A stretch of DNA of 64,000 nt from Allacma fusca. Its lineage: Eukaryota > Arthropoda > Collembola > Symphypleona > Sminthuridae. The position numbers and the translations under genes are program-made. The notes under the pieces were generated by a model. That model made no database searches, was not told the DNA's origin, and saw nothing but the letters and a program-made list of their open reading frames with translations. The stretch covers positions 77,363,067 to 77,427,066 of the forward strand of contig OX359245.1 of assembly GCA_947179485.1 (NCBI GenBank). Direction: 5' to 3'. Shown here piece by piece: positions 32,283 through 47,200 of this stretch (position 1 is its first letter; each line of letters opens with the position of its first letter).

Positions 32283-35200
32283 CTGTAAACACGCAAATAT
32301 ATTTCGGTTGGCACAAAAATTGTTGTTGTGGCATTTCAAGGGGAACGATTTTTAATGTTGGCGGAATCAGAGGTGAAGTTTGAATCTGAGTTTTTGAGGG
32401 AAAGTTAAAGTTAGTTCAGAAAGCTTAATTTTCAGTTAGAGGTCTATTGAAAGTTTGGGGTCAAGTTTGAAATTGAATTTGGGGTCAAGTTTGAACGTGG
32501 ATTTGGGCTCAAGTCTGAATTTGAATTTGGAGTAAAGTTTGAATTTGGATTTGGGGTCAAGTTTGAATTTGGATTTGGAGTCAAGTTTTAACTTTAGTAG
32601 CAGGTAAAGTTAAAGTCAACTTAAAGGAATTCATTGAGGTCAAGTTTAAAACCGATTCTGAGTCTAAGTTTGAAACATAGTGTTCCAATTAGAAATCAAA
32701 TTTTTATTTGAAATGAATGTTCAATCGCGGTTTAAAGTCGAGTGAAAGTCCGAATTAGAATTTTAAGTTCAAGTTTAATATGAAACTTTCAGTAGAGCAA
32801 GTGTGTGAGCTCAAGTGCAAGTCTGAATTTAAGTTTGAGGTCAAATTCAGTTCTAGATTTAAGTTTGAGGTCAAATTCAGTTCTAGATTTAAGTTTGAGG
32901 TCAAATTCAGCTATAGATTTAAGTTTGAGGTCAAATTCAGTTCTAGATTTAAGTTTGAGGTCAAATTCAGTTCTAGATTTAAGTTTGAGGTCAAATTCAG
33001 TTATAGATTTAAGTTTGAGGTCAAATTCAGTTCTAGATTTAAGTTTGAAGTCAAATTCAGTTCTAGATTTAAGTTTGAGGTCAAATTCATTTCTAGATTT
33101 AAGTTGGACGTCAAATGTAAGCCTGAATTTAAGCTTGAGTTCAAATTCAAGTCTTAATTCAAGTTTGAGGTCAAATTCAAGTCTTAATTCAAGTTTGAGG
33201 TCAAATTCAAGTCTCAAGTACGGTGTCAAGTGAAGTCTGAATTGTAGTACGAGGTCGTGAGTTTGAGTACGTGGGTTTGAATTTGAGTGCGGGGTCAAGC
33301 AAAGTATGAATTTGAGTACGAAGTCAAGTGCAATTCTGAATTTGAGTACGAAGTCAAGTGCAAGGCTGATTTTGAGTACGACTTCAAGATTGAGCTTGCA
33401 TCAGTAAATAAAATCGAGTTTAAGAAACCCCATTTGAAGTTTCGGATCCCAGCTGAGATCAAAAACGAATAAAATTTTTGAACCAAACTTTGAATTGGAT
33501 TTTTGACTCATTGTAATTGAGAAGAACATACGTTAGGAAGCACTTAAGTTGGAGTATTGGGGAAAAGGAGATGATGACTGAAAAAGAAGATGACTTCTGG
33601 GAAGAGATCACACAAGAAGTTTTCTCTTTTGCATTGGGAGTGGTTTGAGGAGTGTTTGGAGGAACAGATGCGGGAGAGAGCGTGTGTTGTGGAGTCAAGT
33701 CATCCTCCACTTTTCCTCTCAATGGCTCATGTAAATACTCCTTTGTCATTTGCCCATTGAGGAGACGCAATCAAATGGAAATTAGCTCCGATATCTCACC
33801 AAACACATCCTCTTCCTCCGAGTGCTTACATGCAAACAAGGAACCAGTGCTTGGGAAAACTTTCGGATGCTTTGCAAAACTCGCCGTCTCATCCCTCCTC
33901 TCATTCACAACACAAATAAACACCCAAGAAACAATCCCTTTCATTCCGAAGCGTCACCTTAACCAGCTCTAACCATTCAGAAAAAAAACAACTGGGAACA
34001 ACAAAGCCAACCCAAATGTGTGCATTGGAATGCGCATTTACAATCTCATACAAAAGTTGGTCCAAGTCTCTCAAGTGACAATTTCCAGCATATTTTACAG
34101 TACTTATGTATTTTATGCTACATTTCACATGTGGCTTTCCATGGTAAAATACCTATTGAGAGTGTACTAAAGCTTTTAAAAGGTCATTAAGGGACATTTT
34201 ATGAGACATTTTAACAAGGAGTATTTTATGAGAGGCATTTTTACAAGGGGCATTTTATGAGACACATTTTTACAGGGGGCATTTTATGAGACACATTTTT
34301 ACAGGGGGCATTTTCGTGACAGACATTTTTACAGGGGGCATTTTTGTGACAGACATTTTTACAAGGGGCCTTTCATGAGAGAAATTTTTAAGAGGGATAT
34401 TTAACGAGATATTTATGCAAGGGGTAATTTACGCTAGACATTTTCACGAGAGGCATTCTATGAAGGACATTTTTGCAAGGGACATTTTGTGAGAGACAGT
34501 TTTGCAAGGGATAATTTATGGCAGACATTTTTACGAGAGGCATTTTCCAAGGACATTTTTGCAAGGGACATATTGTGAGCGACAGTTTTGCAAGGGATAA
34601 TTTATGGCAGACATTTTTACGAGAGGTATTTTATGTGAGACAGTTTTACAACGGGCACTTTATGAGCGAAATTTCTACGAGGGGCATTCTTTGACATCCT
34701 TTTTACAAGGGACATTATTAGAAGAATATTTTCACTGTAAACGTTAATATTAGGGTATTTTGAGGACATTTTGAAAAGGACATTTCCATTAGGGACGTTT
34801 TATACGTGAGCTTTCATAAGGGACATTTTCACAACGGACAGTTTTGTAAGAAACATTTTTACACCCAACAATTTTACAAGGGACATTTTAAAAGGATGAT
34901 ATTTACAAGGTACGTTATTTTAGGACGACAATTTTAGAAGGACGTTTCCATGAGGGAAAATTTACAGGGGACAATTTCGTAGGGAAAATTTTTAGAGGGA
35001 CAATTCCGGACATTTTCAAAACGGCATTTTTAGACGGACAATTTAGAAGATTTTTAGAAGGTTCATTTGGGACATTTTAAGAAGGAAAATTGCCGGCATT
35101 TTTAGAAGAATAGTTTACGACACTTTCAAGAGGGAATTTTCAGGATGACGTGAGACATTTTAAAGGGGCAATTGCAGACATTTACTGACCTCAAAACTTG

Positions 35201-38200
35201 ATTCGTAGCCACAATGACAGACTGCTGAGCCTCCTGACCTTCCTTGACCTGGAGGACGCAATGGATCCAAATCCAATCAAATTTCCTTGTGCGCAAGCGC
35301 AGAAGCAAAATGCAAGACTTCTCTTGCTCTGATTGGCTCACTGAAAAAAAAAGTTATAAAACAAGCCTTTAAAGATAGTCACTTATATCGAGACCGGACT
35401 GTATATTCCAAACGGTCTGAGTTTTAACTTCCTTTCACTGTACCCTACAAAAAAAGACAAGTGACATAATGCTAATCTCCTCATCTGCCAAACGCTCTCC
35501 ATTGATTGGCCTGATTGAGGAATTGATGGCGGCTATAAAAAAATAGAATTGTGTGACTATGAGGATAGAGCCCGAGTCGTGACCTGCCATCCTCAATCAA
35601 TCCTCGTTCCAATCACAAACCTAATCTCCTCTCAACGTCTTCATCTCCAATTCATCTTCCCTATTCCACATGTCTCAAATCCTCTTAAACACAATCCTTC
35701 ATCATTTCGAAACTCATTTGGAGCTAAAGACCCAACTTTTGCATACATACCCTGTCGGTGCTTGGATTCCGCCTCGCGCATGTAAGTCCAATGGACCAGG
35801 TCATACCAGGACAGGCCTGAGAGCTCTGCACGTGAAAACCCCAAATAGTGCTCCCCACTGAAAAAAATGATAAATTCCGTTTAAAAACACAAGAAAATTT
35901 TGTCCAATAACCTGCTCATAGTACATTGCAAGTAAATCCCTATACAGCTTTTACAGCCAAACCACGGTCACTCTTATAACCCCTGTGGCCGTAATTTTTG
36001 ACACAAAGTAACAAAATTGGTTTCAAAATATTTCCCGAAAAATTTGCTACTGACCCCGTATTTTCAAAACAAAATTTATACGTCAGACGCTTTAAGAAAA
36101 ATTGATAACTTTAAAATTGAATGGTCCTTCGTTTATTTTTAAAGTCTGAAAAACTTTTTGACATTGCTTTACGTCTGTGACCCCTGTGACCTGAAAAATT
36201 GACTTAGGTCAACGAACTAAATTTTATAAAATTTAGGGAAAAATTTGCTATAAAATGGGGGAATCCGAATTTTGGTGTTTAAAAAAATGGAGTATTGATA
36301 GTACTTGCGATCGACGTGGATAAACTTCATGTCCAAGTGGTGGATGGAGGTGAAGACGTTCGTGGCTCCTTGAACAACGCACTCTCTGGTCTCGGGCATG
36401 GCCATTGGGGTGCAAATTGCTACGAACACTGGCTCGTTTCTTGAGCACAACGGCAAGTACGAGAGGAAATGACCTGTTACGAGTACCACCTGAAATTTGA
36501 AGGCAACACTTGACCTCAAACTCGAATGCGTCATACATTTATAACTGACCTTCAAGGCAACATTTTTGACCGAAAATAAACACTTGACCTTAAACTCAAA
36601 CTTGACCTTAAACTCAAACTTGACCTTAAACTCAAACTTGACCTTAAACTCAAACTTGACCTTAAACTCAAACTTGACCTTAAACTCAAACTTGACATTA
36701 CACTCAATCTTGAGCTTAAACACAAACTTGACAAGTTCATAAGTGACTCCAAAGGCAACTTGATCGCAAACTAAAACTTGCACTCGGATTCAAAATTGAT
36801 CCCAAACTCGAACATGACCTCAAACATAAAGTTGACCGCCAAGTAAAATGTGATCTAAAACTCAAACTTGACCAAAAATTAAATCCCTTAAACAAAAACT
36901 GGACCATAGATACAAACTTGATATTAAACTCAAACTTGACCATAAATTCAAACTTGACCTCAAATTTAAATTTGACTTCAAATTCATACTGGACCATGGA
37001 TTCAAACTTGAACTCAAACTTATACTTGACCCAAAATTAAAGTTTAATCTTAAATCAAAATTTGATCTGAAACTAAAACTGAACCACAGATTCAAACCAC
37101 CGTAGTTTTGACCTGAACCTGAAACTTGAAGAAAATTTGAGTGTATTTGAAAAAGTTAAGAAGAAATTAGGAACTGACCTTCTGGTCGCCAAATCTGATT
37201 TGTCTTCGTGCATTCCTGGAGACGTTCATTCTACAGAGGAAGAGTCGACGCTCTTGTCCCGCCGCACTTGAGAGCGGGTTCACAGAGTGGAGGAGTTGGG
37301 TCTGAACTGTGCTATGGTCCGCTTTGTCGATGATGTCGTAGACGGAGTCCCCGTGGATGAGCAAGTCCTCCTGAAACAAAGCATTGGAGATAACATCCAG
37401 AGCAGCTCCCGCCGAGCTGTCTTATTCCGGATCATATGGCATTGCAACTGATTGGAATCATCTCCCTCTTCTATTTCTATCAATGACTCCTTTATTCCCG
37501 TCTGTGGGAATTTCCAGACGCTATTTCTGGAGCTCACTCGGCGGACAGAGGACGAAGGGAGAGGAGAAGGGCCCTGTCGCCATAACAACGTAGGTGGCCC
37601 CTCTTTCAATCCCAATCATCTCTTACATGTCTCAGTTTCATCTCCACATCATTTATTTCACAATGACACAGTCCCATTGATTTTCAAACTTCAAAACTAT
37701 ATTTCCCAAGAGAACGCTCAATCCTAGGGATTCGTTCAACCTAGAATGGTTTTACACTGACCCAAATTTCAAACCTCACTTGAACTCGGCCTTTACTTCA
37801 AAAACTCACTTGAACTTGACCTCTACTTCAAAACCTCACTTGAACTTGACCTCTACTCCAAAACCTCACTTGAACTTGACCTCTACTTCAAAGTATCACT
37901 TGAACTTGACCTATACTTCAAAGCCTCACTTGAGATAGACCTCTACTTCAAATTCTGACTTGAACTTGACCTCTGTTTCAAAACCTCACTTAAACTTGAC
38001 CTCTACTTCATAAACCTCACTTAAACTTGACCTCTACTTCATAAACCTCACTTAAACTTGACCTCTACTTCAAAGTCTCACTTGAACTTGACCTTAACTT
38101 CACTAACTGTAAGCCTCACCTGAACTTGACCGTAACTTCACTAACAGTAAGCCTCACCTGAACTTGACCGTAACTTCACTAACAGTAAGCCTCACCTGAA

Positions 38201-41200
38201 CTTGACCTGCAATTACATAACCCTCATTCGATACATCTGTTCTATGAGCACAAGCACTAAGGAAGAACTTGACCCACACTTGACCTGAACTTCACCTAAA
38301 TCAGACATGGTTTAAAATTTAAAAAACGTCAGAACTTACTCCAGCATGAGCTCAGCACTGTTACGTAATAAAAAAAACATTGGATCCGCCAATAAGCTAT
38401 TCTAGAAGAGTGAAATGCAAAAGGAGCTAAATTTCTTGAAATAAATGGAAGAGGAAGAATAGAGTGGAGTTGATTGACACTTTTATGTTTGTTATTCTCC
38501 CCCGCTCAGAGGTCACAGCGGGAGTTGGGAGAGAAAAATAGCCATGTCCAATTCCAAAGGTCTTTCCTTTTGTCACATTCCCAGTCCCTGTCAGCTCTTC
38601 CTCAGCCATTTTGAAAACTCCTTCAACCCTCCTCAGTATATCCACACAATGCTAAATAAATTAATGCCTGAGCAAGAATGACGAGTGGAACATCAAATAA
38701 ACAACTTGCATCTTCCACTACGAATCCTATCCTCAATTTATTCATACACTCTGCACTCAACAATAAGTTCCTCGAAACTTCATCTTTGCCTCAATTAACC
38801 AACTTAACCAACTTTAAGCAACTTACACTACAATTTTGCCCTAATTTTGCCCAAATATTTCCCTAAATTCTGCACAAATTTTCAGCTAACTCTATTTATT
38901 TTAACCAACATTGAACGAAAACCTTTTTTAACTTTTCACTAATTTTGGCAAAAATATTTACAGGAGCATTTCTTAATTTCCCTAAAAATTTGCTACCAGC
39001 TTACCAAAATTTCTACCAATTTCCCTGTAATTTTCTGCCAATTTCCCCAAAATTTTCTAGCATTTTCTCCAAAATTTTCTGTCAATTTCCCCAAAATTTT
39101 CTACCAATTTCTCCAAAATTTTCTAGCATTTTCTCCAAAATTTTCTAGCATTTTCTCCAAAATTTTCTAGCATTTTCTCCAAAATTTTCTAGCATTTTCT
39201 CCAAAATTTTCTAGCATTTTCTCCAAAATTTTCTAGCATTTTCTCCAAAATTTTCTAGCATTTTCTCCAAAATTTTCTAGCATTTTCTCCAAAATTTTTT
39301 GTCAATTTCCCCAAAATTTTCTACCAATTTCTCCAAAATTTGCTACCAATTTCTCCAAAATTTGCTACCAATTTCTCCAAAATTTGCTACCAATTTCTCC
39401 AAAATTTGCTACCAATTTCTCCAAAATTTTCTACCAATTTCTCCAAAATTTTCTACCAATTTCTCTTAAAATTTTCTACCAATTTCCCCAAAATTTTCCA
39501 AAAATTGTCCTAAAATTTGTTACCATTTTAATCCAAAATTTGGTAGCAATTTCTCAAAATTTGACATGATATTTACAAAATTTTCTATAAATGACCCAGA
39601 AGGCTTTCTGAATGATACCAACCCTATTTAGTTCCGTTCCACCATAAACTCCATTAGCTCGGGTCCAGGTACCGTAAAAGCCCCCATTGCCCAAAAGTTT
39701 GTACACAGTGAGCAGGTTCCATAGAATAAAAAGTGAGCGTCGCCCCGAGACATGACCCTACACATGCCTGCATACACACAGACACGCTCACACGGAAGTG
39801 ACTCCGTTGGAAGGGTGAGTGTTGAGGAGCGACAGGTGCGTTGATTTATGCGTGTGTTGGAGGAAGCCCATCGTGTCCTTGCGGTGGTCCAGCCTGGGGT
39901 CGTTGGGAAAAGGGAAGGGAGTTGCCCGACCTTCCGCAATCCCAATGTTTGTTTTACCTCCGGCCTCCGGATGAGTCAGTCCATTTATAAAGAGAGAACG
40001 TGATTCGCCCAGCTCCATACGTGCCCTCTCGCTCCTCATTTAATAATAGGGCTTTCCCACAATTCTGGAGCACGCGTGCGGGCAATCAACTTCCTTTCCC
40101 TCCATCCAACTCTTACTACGCAGGGACGCCCAAGAGCAAAGTGTCATTCCATTCATTCCACTCAAGTCAAAAAACACACCGCCTTTGTCCTCTTCCCTCC
40201 TTCAACCCGCTCAAAAGTCCACCTTTGCCTTGTACTATTTAGCCTCATTAGTCCCAACTAGCGTTGACCGCTTTGAACTTACACCCAACTCGCACCTCTT
40301 ACAACTCCAAGCAATTACTGACATTATTTCACTAGACTTACATCTACAGGGAATAGCTGTTCGCACAATGCACAGATTACAGTCCCGAGATCTCTCAAAA
40401 CTCTGCATCTTTACCAAACACTGAACCATCCTACAGTATACGTTGCCTGATCACTAAAGTCACTGTTCAAACAACATGTGACAGTCAAATCCCTGCTCCT
40501 CCAAACACTAGTAAAACAATTACTATTGTTCACAATCTCTTCTGGAGCAGTCGTTCCAATCAACTACTCACATTATTTCACTAGACTTACATCTACAGGG
40601 AATAGCTATTCGCACAATGCACAGATTACAGTCCAGAGATCTATCTCTCAAAGCTCTTTCATTTTTACCCAACACTCAACCATCCTACAGTGTACGTTGC
40701 CTGATCACTAAAGTACCTGTTCAAACAACAAGTGACAGTCGAATCCCTGCTCCTCCAGACACTAGTAAAACAATTACTGTTGTTCACAAGCTCTTCTGGA
40801 GCAGTCGTTCCAATCTATTACTCACATTATTTCACTAGACTTACATCTACAGGGAATAGCTTTACGTACTATGCACAGACTAAGGGCCAGAGATCTCTCA
40901 ACAGCTCTGCAACGTTTACCAAACACAACAATCCTTCTCTACACGTTACCTCACCATCGAAGCCATTCTTCTAACAAGTGACAGCAGCATTTGTTTCTCT
41001 ACATACTATATTAAAATCATAATTACTATTGATCCAAAGTCCTCCTAAGATTTATCGATAATGAGAACGTTCCTTAACAAGAAGCGTATGTTTGAAATCA
41101 GCTTAAGCAGGAAGCTACAAACGTCTTAACGGACCATGCAATGACCCTTTAGCTCGCAGCAAAGAACATTTCCTTGCTGCAATGTAACAACGCAGTTTGG

Positions 41201-44200
41201 CCGAAAATCGGATGCATTAAAAAGTCTTAACGTCAAGTATTTCACCAGATCAATTCACTACGATTTCTCTGAAACGAAACCAAACGAATGGTCTCGAAGC
41301 AACTCCTGGCCAGTCCAATTTTTTATAATCGATCCTTTTATTATCATCTCGAGATATACCGCTCGAATGATATAAAATTAAATTCAGTGGGATTCGAAGG
41401 CCTCGTTACAAATGCTTTGATTGAAAATGGTGTGGGAGCGAAAAGGACGGAAATAATTAGATGGACTCGGAGGGACCTGGAGGACATCAAGTGTGAATGG
41501 TGCAGCATGTGTTTTTAGAATGTAAATGAAGCTCTCCCGTAGTGCCTTGAGTCTTGAGTCTTGGTGCATAAACAGTGGGTCCATATACATGGTAATGTTG
41601 AAGGTAAAAATTTTTTTTTGTGGACGCGATTAAAATAATTTGAGAAGAAAAGAGCTCAGCGGTGTGTGTGTTGAAATGGTCTGTTCCTTTTTCTCCTGGG
41701 ACCATCTCATTTTCATATATCTACATATGGAAAGGCTGGGGATGAGAAAGAAGATAAAGGAGATGAAGACTTCGGAGACGGGACAGTTAGATTTAATTGA
41801 AAGAGAAGAGTAAGAGGGATAAAAGGCTTTGCTAATGACTCTTAGAGAGGAGCAAAAAGGCGCTTCCCAGGCAAGAGCATTGTGACGTGCTGTTGTTGTT
41901 GTGTGGGAGACAAAAGGCGGGATATTCGAGTGTTATTCGCAAGAGAGGGAGAGAGAGAGGGAGAGAGAGAGAGACGAAGATCCTCTACTACTGGGAACCC
42001 CCACATGCACTTTAATTGCTCGGTCCTTTCTTCATTGGAAGTGAAGGCATTATTCCGAGGTGGGGACAATCCCAGTCTTTGTCAACACAAAGGATGAGTG
42101 GAAGAAAAGGCCAAATTAAGGGACAACAACTTTTAATTAAATCCCCACGAACCTCTGAGCAACCGTGTCTTCCGTTCTGCTCTCGTCCAAGGAACAGTCC
42201 GTCCAAATACATAGTGTTGCATTTTTTTAACAATGCCAGGGCTTTATTATTATTACCACTGTTGTGTACAGTGTCCGTAACAATACGAGATGATGCTCTC
42301 CATTGTCAGGCCATTATTCTGGGCTTTTAAAATAGAGGAAAGGGCCAAAGGCCAATGGCCTTGTCGTGAGTTGGTTTCAATCTTCTGAGTAAGAAGAACA
42401 ATCCGATCTTTCAGCACCTTATTTCCATTCTATTTACATCATTTTATTTTGCACTATTTAATCCCCTTTTTGGGGATATTTCTCATAGAATTAGATTCTT
42501 TAAAAGTTTTTTTCTAAAACTTGAACTTGAATTTAAACTCATAAGATAAAACTACTAGCACTGGATTACGACCTTCAAATACAAAGAGCAGCAAACTTGA
42601 ACTCAATAAGTAAATTCTAAAATTCAAACTTGAACTCAAACTTGAACTCAAACTTGAACTCAAACTCGGAAATCAGATCTTAAATTTGATCCCAAACTTT
42701 ATCCCTAACTTCATTCCAAACTTGACTTCAAATATTAAACTTGATACCAAACTTGAACTGGGGATTCAAATATCAAACTTGGTCCCAAACTTGAACTGGG
42801 GATTCAAATATCAAACTTGATCCCAAACTTGAACTGGGGATTCAAATATCAAACTTGATAACAATTTGATTCCAAACTTGAACTCAAACTTGATCCCAAT
42901 TTAATTCCAAACTTGAACTCAAACGTGATCCTAATTTGATTCCAAACTTGAACTCAAACTTGATCCCAATTTGATTCCAAACTTGAACTCAAACTTGATC
43001 CCAATTTGATTCCAAACTTGAACACAAACTTGATCCTAATTTGATTCCAAACTTGAACTCAAACTTGATCCCAATTTGATTCCAAACTTGAACTCAAACT
43101 TGATCATAATTTGATTCCAAACTTGAACTCAAACTTGATCATAATTTGATTCCAAACTTGAACTCAAACTTGATCCGAAATTGAACTCAAAACATAAACT
43201 TGATCCAAAATTGAACTCAAAACATAAACTTGATCCGAAACTTGAGCTCAAACTCTGGATTCAAAATTCAAACTTGATTCCAACTTCATCCTTAACTTGA
43301 CCTAAAATCTCAAACTTGATTCCAACTTCATCCTTAACTTGACCTGAAATCTCAAACTTGATTCCAACTTCATCCTTAACTTGACCTGAAATCTCAAACT
43401 TGATTCCAACTTCATCCCTAACTTGAACTGAAATCTCAAACTTGAAACCAAAGTTGAATCCAAAACTCAAACTAGACCCCAAACTCAAACTGGAAGCCAC
43501 ACTGGAAGCCATACTTGAACTCTAACTTGAAATCACAATTGACCTAAAAATTGAAGCATTTCATCGAAGTGTGGAAAATAAGTTTCTGAAGCGGAAATGG
43601 TTTACTTGTGAGAAGAAGTGTGTTTCTGTGGGATATGTTGGATTGTTTGCGGGAGATTTTGGGAGAGATTGAAAATATGGGCTGATGGAATGCGGGGCTG
43701 AATAAAAAGGGATGTGTATTTGCGGTGACCTTGTAAATGACAATGGATTGAATGATATAGTGAAATGTGGAGGGATTATGCATTTTGTGGGAGCAATTTT
43801 GGGGATTGGATTTGGTGCTTGAGTTGTGAATGAGACGCCTTCCCGTCCATTTCCAGGCCTCGTGTAAATCAGGATAATTTGGGACTTTGGGGAAATGTGA
43901 ATGGAAATACGTCGACTCATGCAGGATGATGGGACACAACTGGAGATCCTCCATGCCATGCTCTGTAATCTCTGGCGTCATTCATGTCTCCAACACTATT
44001 TTCCAACGAATCGCTCAACATCACAAGGACGTCTCAGGTCCATTCCACCAATTCCAAAATTCAAAATAGCTCCAAAAGGGGTCTTTCATTTCAAGGACGT
44101 CCCTCAAAGTCCCACTTCAAAATTCAAGTTCAAGTTTTTTATCAAACTCTGCTTATATTCCGATTTCATCTCAAGTTGAATCTCACACTCGAACTCAAGT

Positions 44201-47200
44201 AAAATTTTTAACCTGAACTCAAGTGGAATCTCACACTCGAACTCAAAAAAAACCTTCAACTTGAACTTAAATAGAATCTCGAACTGGAACTCAAGTAAAA
44301 TCGAAGTCTAGTCAAATCTGAAACTTCAACTTAAGTAAAATCTTAATCTTCAACTCAAGTAAAATCTTAAACTTCAACTCAAGTAAAATCTTAAACTTCA
44401 ACTCAAGTAAAATCTTAATCTTCAACTCAAGTAAAATCTTAAACTTCAACTCAAGTAAAATCTTAAACTCAAACTCAAGTACAATTTTAACTTAAACTCA
44501 AGTTGAATTTCACACTTGAATATTTCATGCGGAATCTCAAACTTGAACTCAAGTTGAGTCTAACACTTGAACTCAAGTTGAGGCTTACACTAGAATTCAA
44601 GCTGAGCCTAACACTTGAATTCAAATTGAGCATAACACTAAAATTCAAGTTAAAACTGGATCTAGAACTCTCGATAAAATAAACCACAACTCACAGTAAA
44701 ACTTGGACTTGAATTCGAAGTACATTTGAATTCACAATTACATTTCAAGTCAACTTTAAACCTGAACTTGAATAATTAAACTTAACCTTGCTTTTGTCAG
44801 GTCAACATGAATATTCAAACTTGAAGCTGTAAACTTCAGCTCAGACTTAAATTTCAAGTCAAACTTGAGCTCACACTAGAAAATAAACATAAACTTGAAC
44901 TCAAACTCAAAAAAATATCGATACTTGAATATAATTAAAAATTGTGCTAGATCTCGAAATTTGAAGTTGGTCTTGTTTCGTGTCCGTACTCTTTCGAAGC
45001 TTTACATTGGAGCTTCCTATGTATTTCTATGGAATTGAATGTGTGATTGGAACAGACGCAGTGTTGGTCTGAATGTGACGCCTGAAACGATTACCGACGG
45101 AGACACTTTTTGGTTGTGGGGAATTATGGGGAAATGGGAAATGGTCGGAATGAGGGAAATGGAGAAAGACGTTGTCAACACTCCGCCTGTGATTAATAAT
45201 GCCGGAGATGGACGGGATGGGAAAGCCATTACACATTCATTATTCAAAGTCATTACGCCAAACCTTCCCTCAACACTAACCAAATCTCCTTTGCATTCCA
45301 CGAGAGTCCAAACCCTCCTTCGCATCTCATACAATCAAAAAGTGTGAACATTTTAAGCCAACTCTATATTCACACAATGTAAAATTGGTGTATAATCTGC
45401 GAGAGCTCAAGTGTAAAAAAATGCGTCGAGCTCAAGCCTCCAATTTTCACCAATTCTTCCATCGGGAATTCTATTTTCCAAGTGAACTTGACCTTGGAAC
45501 TACTTGACTTGGAAAACTACACTTGATCCAGTACTCATAATGTTAGCTCAAGTCTGCACTAGAGGTACATTTACTACTTAAAGCATGGGAGCAAATTGCT
45601 TCACTTTAAATAAGTTCTACCTATAAGATCACCAACGAGATCTTAACATATAATCAAACTTGACTTCAAATTTGAACTTGACTTTACACTTGATAGGCAA
45701 CGTGAAATATTTAGGACTTACATTGGGACTACCATTTGTACTCGAAATCAAACTCGAACTTGACATGAAATACGTCCTCCACTTTGTCTAAAGTTCACAC
45801 TCGAACTTAACCTTAAACTTGACTTGAAATGTATGCTTAACTTGAAACTAGTCCAAAATACGTGCTACACTTGAACTTAAACTTTTTGCACTTGAGTTGA
45901 AATAGATACTCAATATGAAATTTGCACTTGAGTTGAGGGATACTCGATATGAAATTTGAACTTGACCTGAAATAGATATCCGACTTGAAATTTGAACTTA
46001 ACCTGAAATAGATACTCGACTTGAAATTGAAACATAACTTGAAATTGGAACTTCACATGAAATGGATACTCGACTTGAAATTGGAACTTGGCCTGAAATA
46101 GATACTCGACTTGAAATTGGAACTTGGCCTGAAATAGATACTCGACTTGAAATTGGAACTTGGCCTGAAATAGATACTCGACTTGAAATTGGAACTTGGC
46201 CTGAAATAGATACTCGACTTGAAATTGGAACTTGGCCTGAAATAGATACTCGACTTAAAATTGGAACTTGACCTAAAACTGTTACAGGACTCCGCAGTCA
46301 AACTTCATTAAAAAAAGCCCACCTAAACTTGAACCACAACTTTAAAACAGTCTGCAGCCCTGACTTCACTTAAAAGGAATATTTGATATAAAACTCCAAC
46401 TTCATCGGAAACTTGTACTTGGCCTAAAACTCCAACTTCATTGGAAACTTGTACTTGGCCTAAAACTCCAACTTCATTGGAAACTTGTACTTGGCCTAAA
46501 ACTCCAACTTCACTTGAATCCATACTTGACGAAAAACTTAAACATGACCAGTAATTCCCAGTAACTTTTTATTTAATCAAAATCTCCCACCCCCAAGCCT
46601 ACTTCAAATTCCCCACTTGACCCTTACTTGACCCCTACAAACCCCTCCATTTTGAGTCACTCAGGATTGAATTATTAAATGCTGAAAATCATCTCTTACC
46701 ATAGAATGTCCAAGGAACTCCGCTGCATTGTCCGATATGTAAAGGAGCTTCCCGTTCTGAGTCATCATAAGCAAGAAGCCACTCATAGCCTACAATTATT
46801 TCATTTAAAAACAATAAGACACAGCATTCTACACACACAGACAATTGCATATATATGAACAAGAAATGTTCCCCAAAACAGTTAAAGACCAATTTCATAT
46901 GGGATTTAACATGGGAAAATTTAAGTGACACAGGGGGGACCCTGTCTAACATCTCAAAGTTTTTCAGATTTTTCCCCAAGAGCCGAAGCAACACATCCAT
47001 ACAAATGTATACACGAAGCCACACAGGAAGAGTATTCCTGACAAGGTGTCATGTCCGAGCGTATGATTACAGCCACAACTCAAGTGGCTATATCAAATCC
47101 AGTTTTACAAGTCTTTCGCCTCGTAGGAACACTGAGCATTTGGGGAAGGGAAGACGGGACGGGAATCCCTTGAGTGGCACCTAACATTCCGAGCTCTATG

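Noticed and set aside
32780..33298. Long open frames of 125-169 codons encoding [14 protein letters not shown] repeats on both strands (similar cases at 415-1361, 46053-46301, 47663-47981, 62240-62610)
   Set aside because: They are by-products of minisatellites whose unit length is a multiple of three; both strands are open at once and there is no splice or domain support.
38945..39600. Possible CRISPR-like direct repeats
   Set aside because: Units are contiguous with no unique spacers, the host is eukaryotic, and no cas genes exist; an ordinary minisatellite.
39628..40039. Two overlapping minus-strand frames of 83-105 codons in a gene B intron
   Set aside because: No domain, no matching exon in gene A, and the gene B model is in phase without them.
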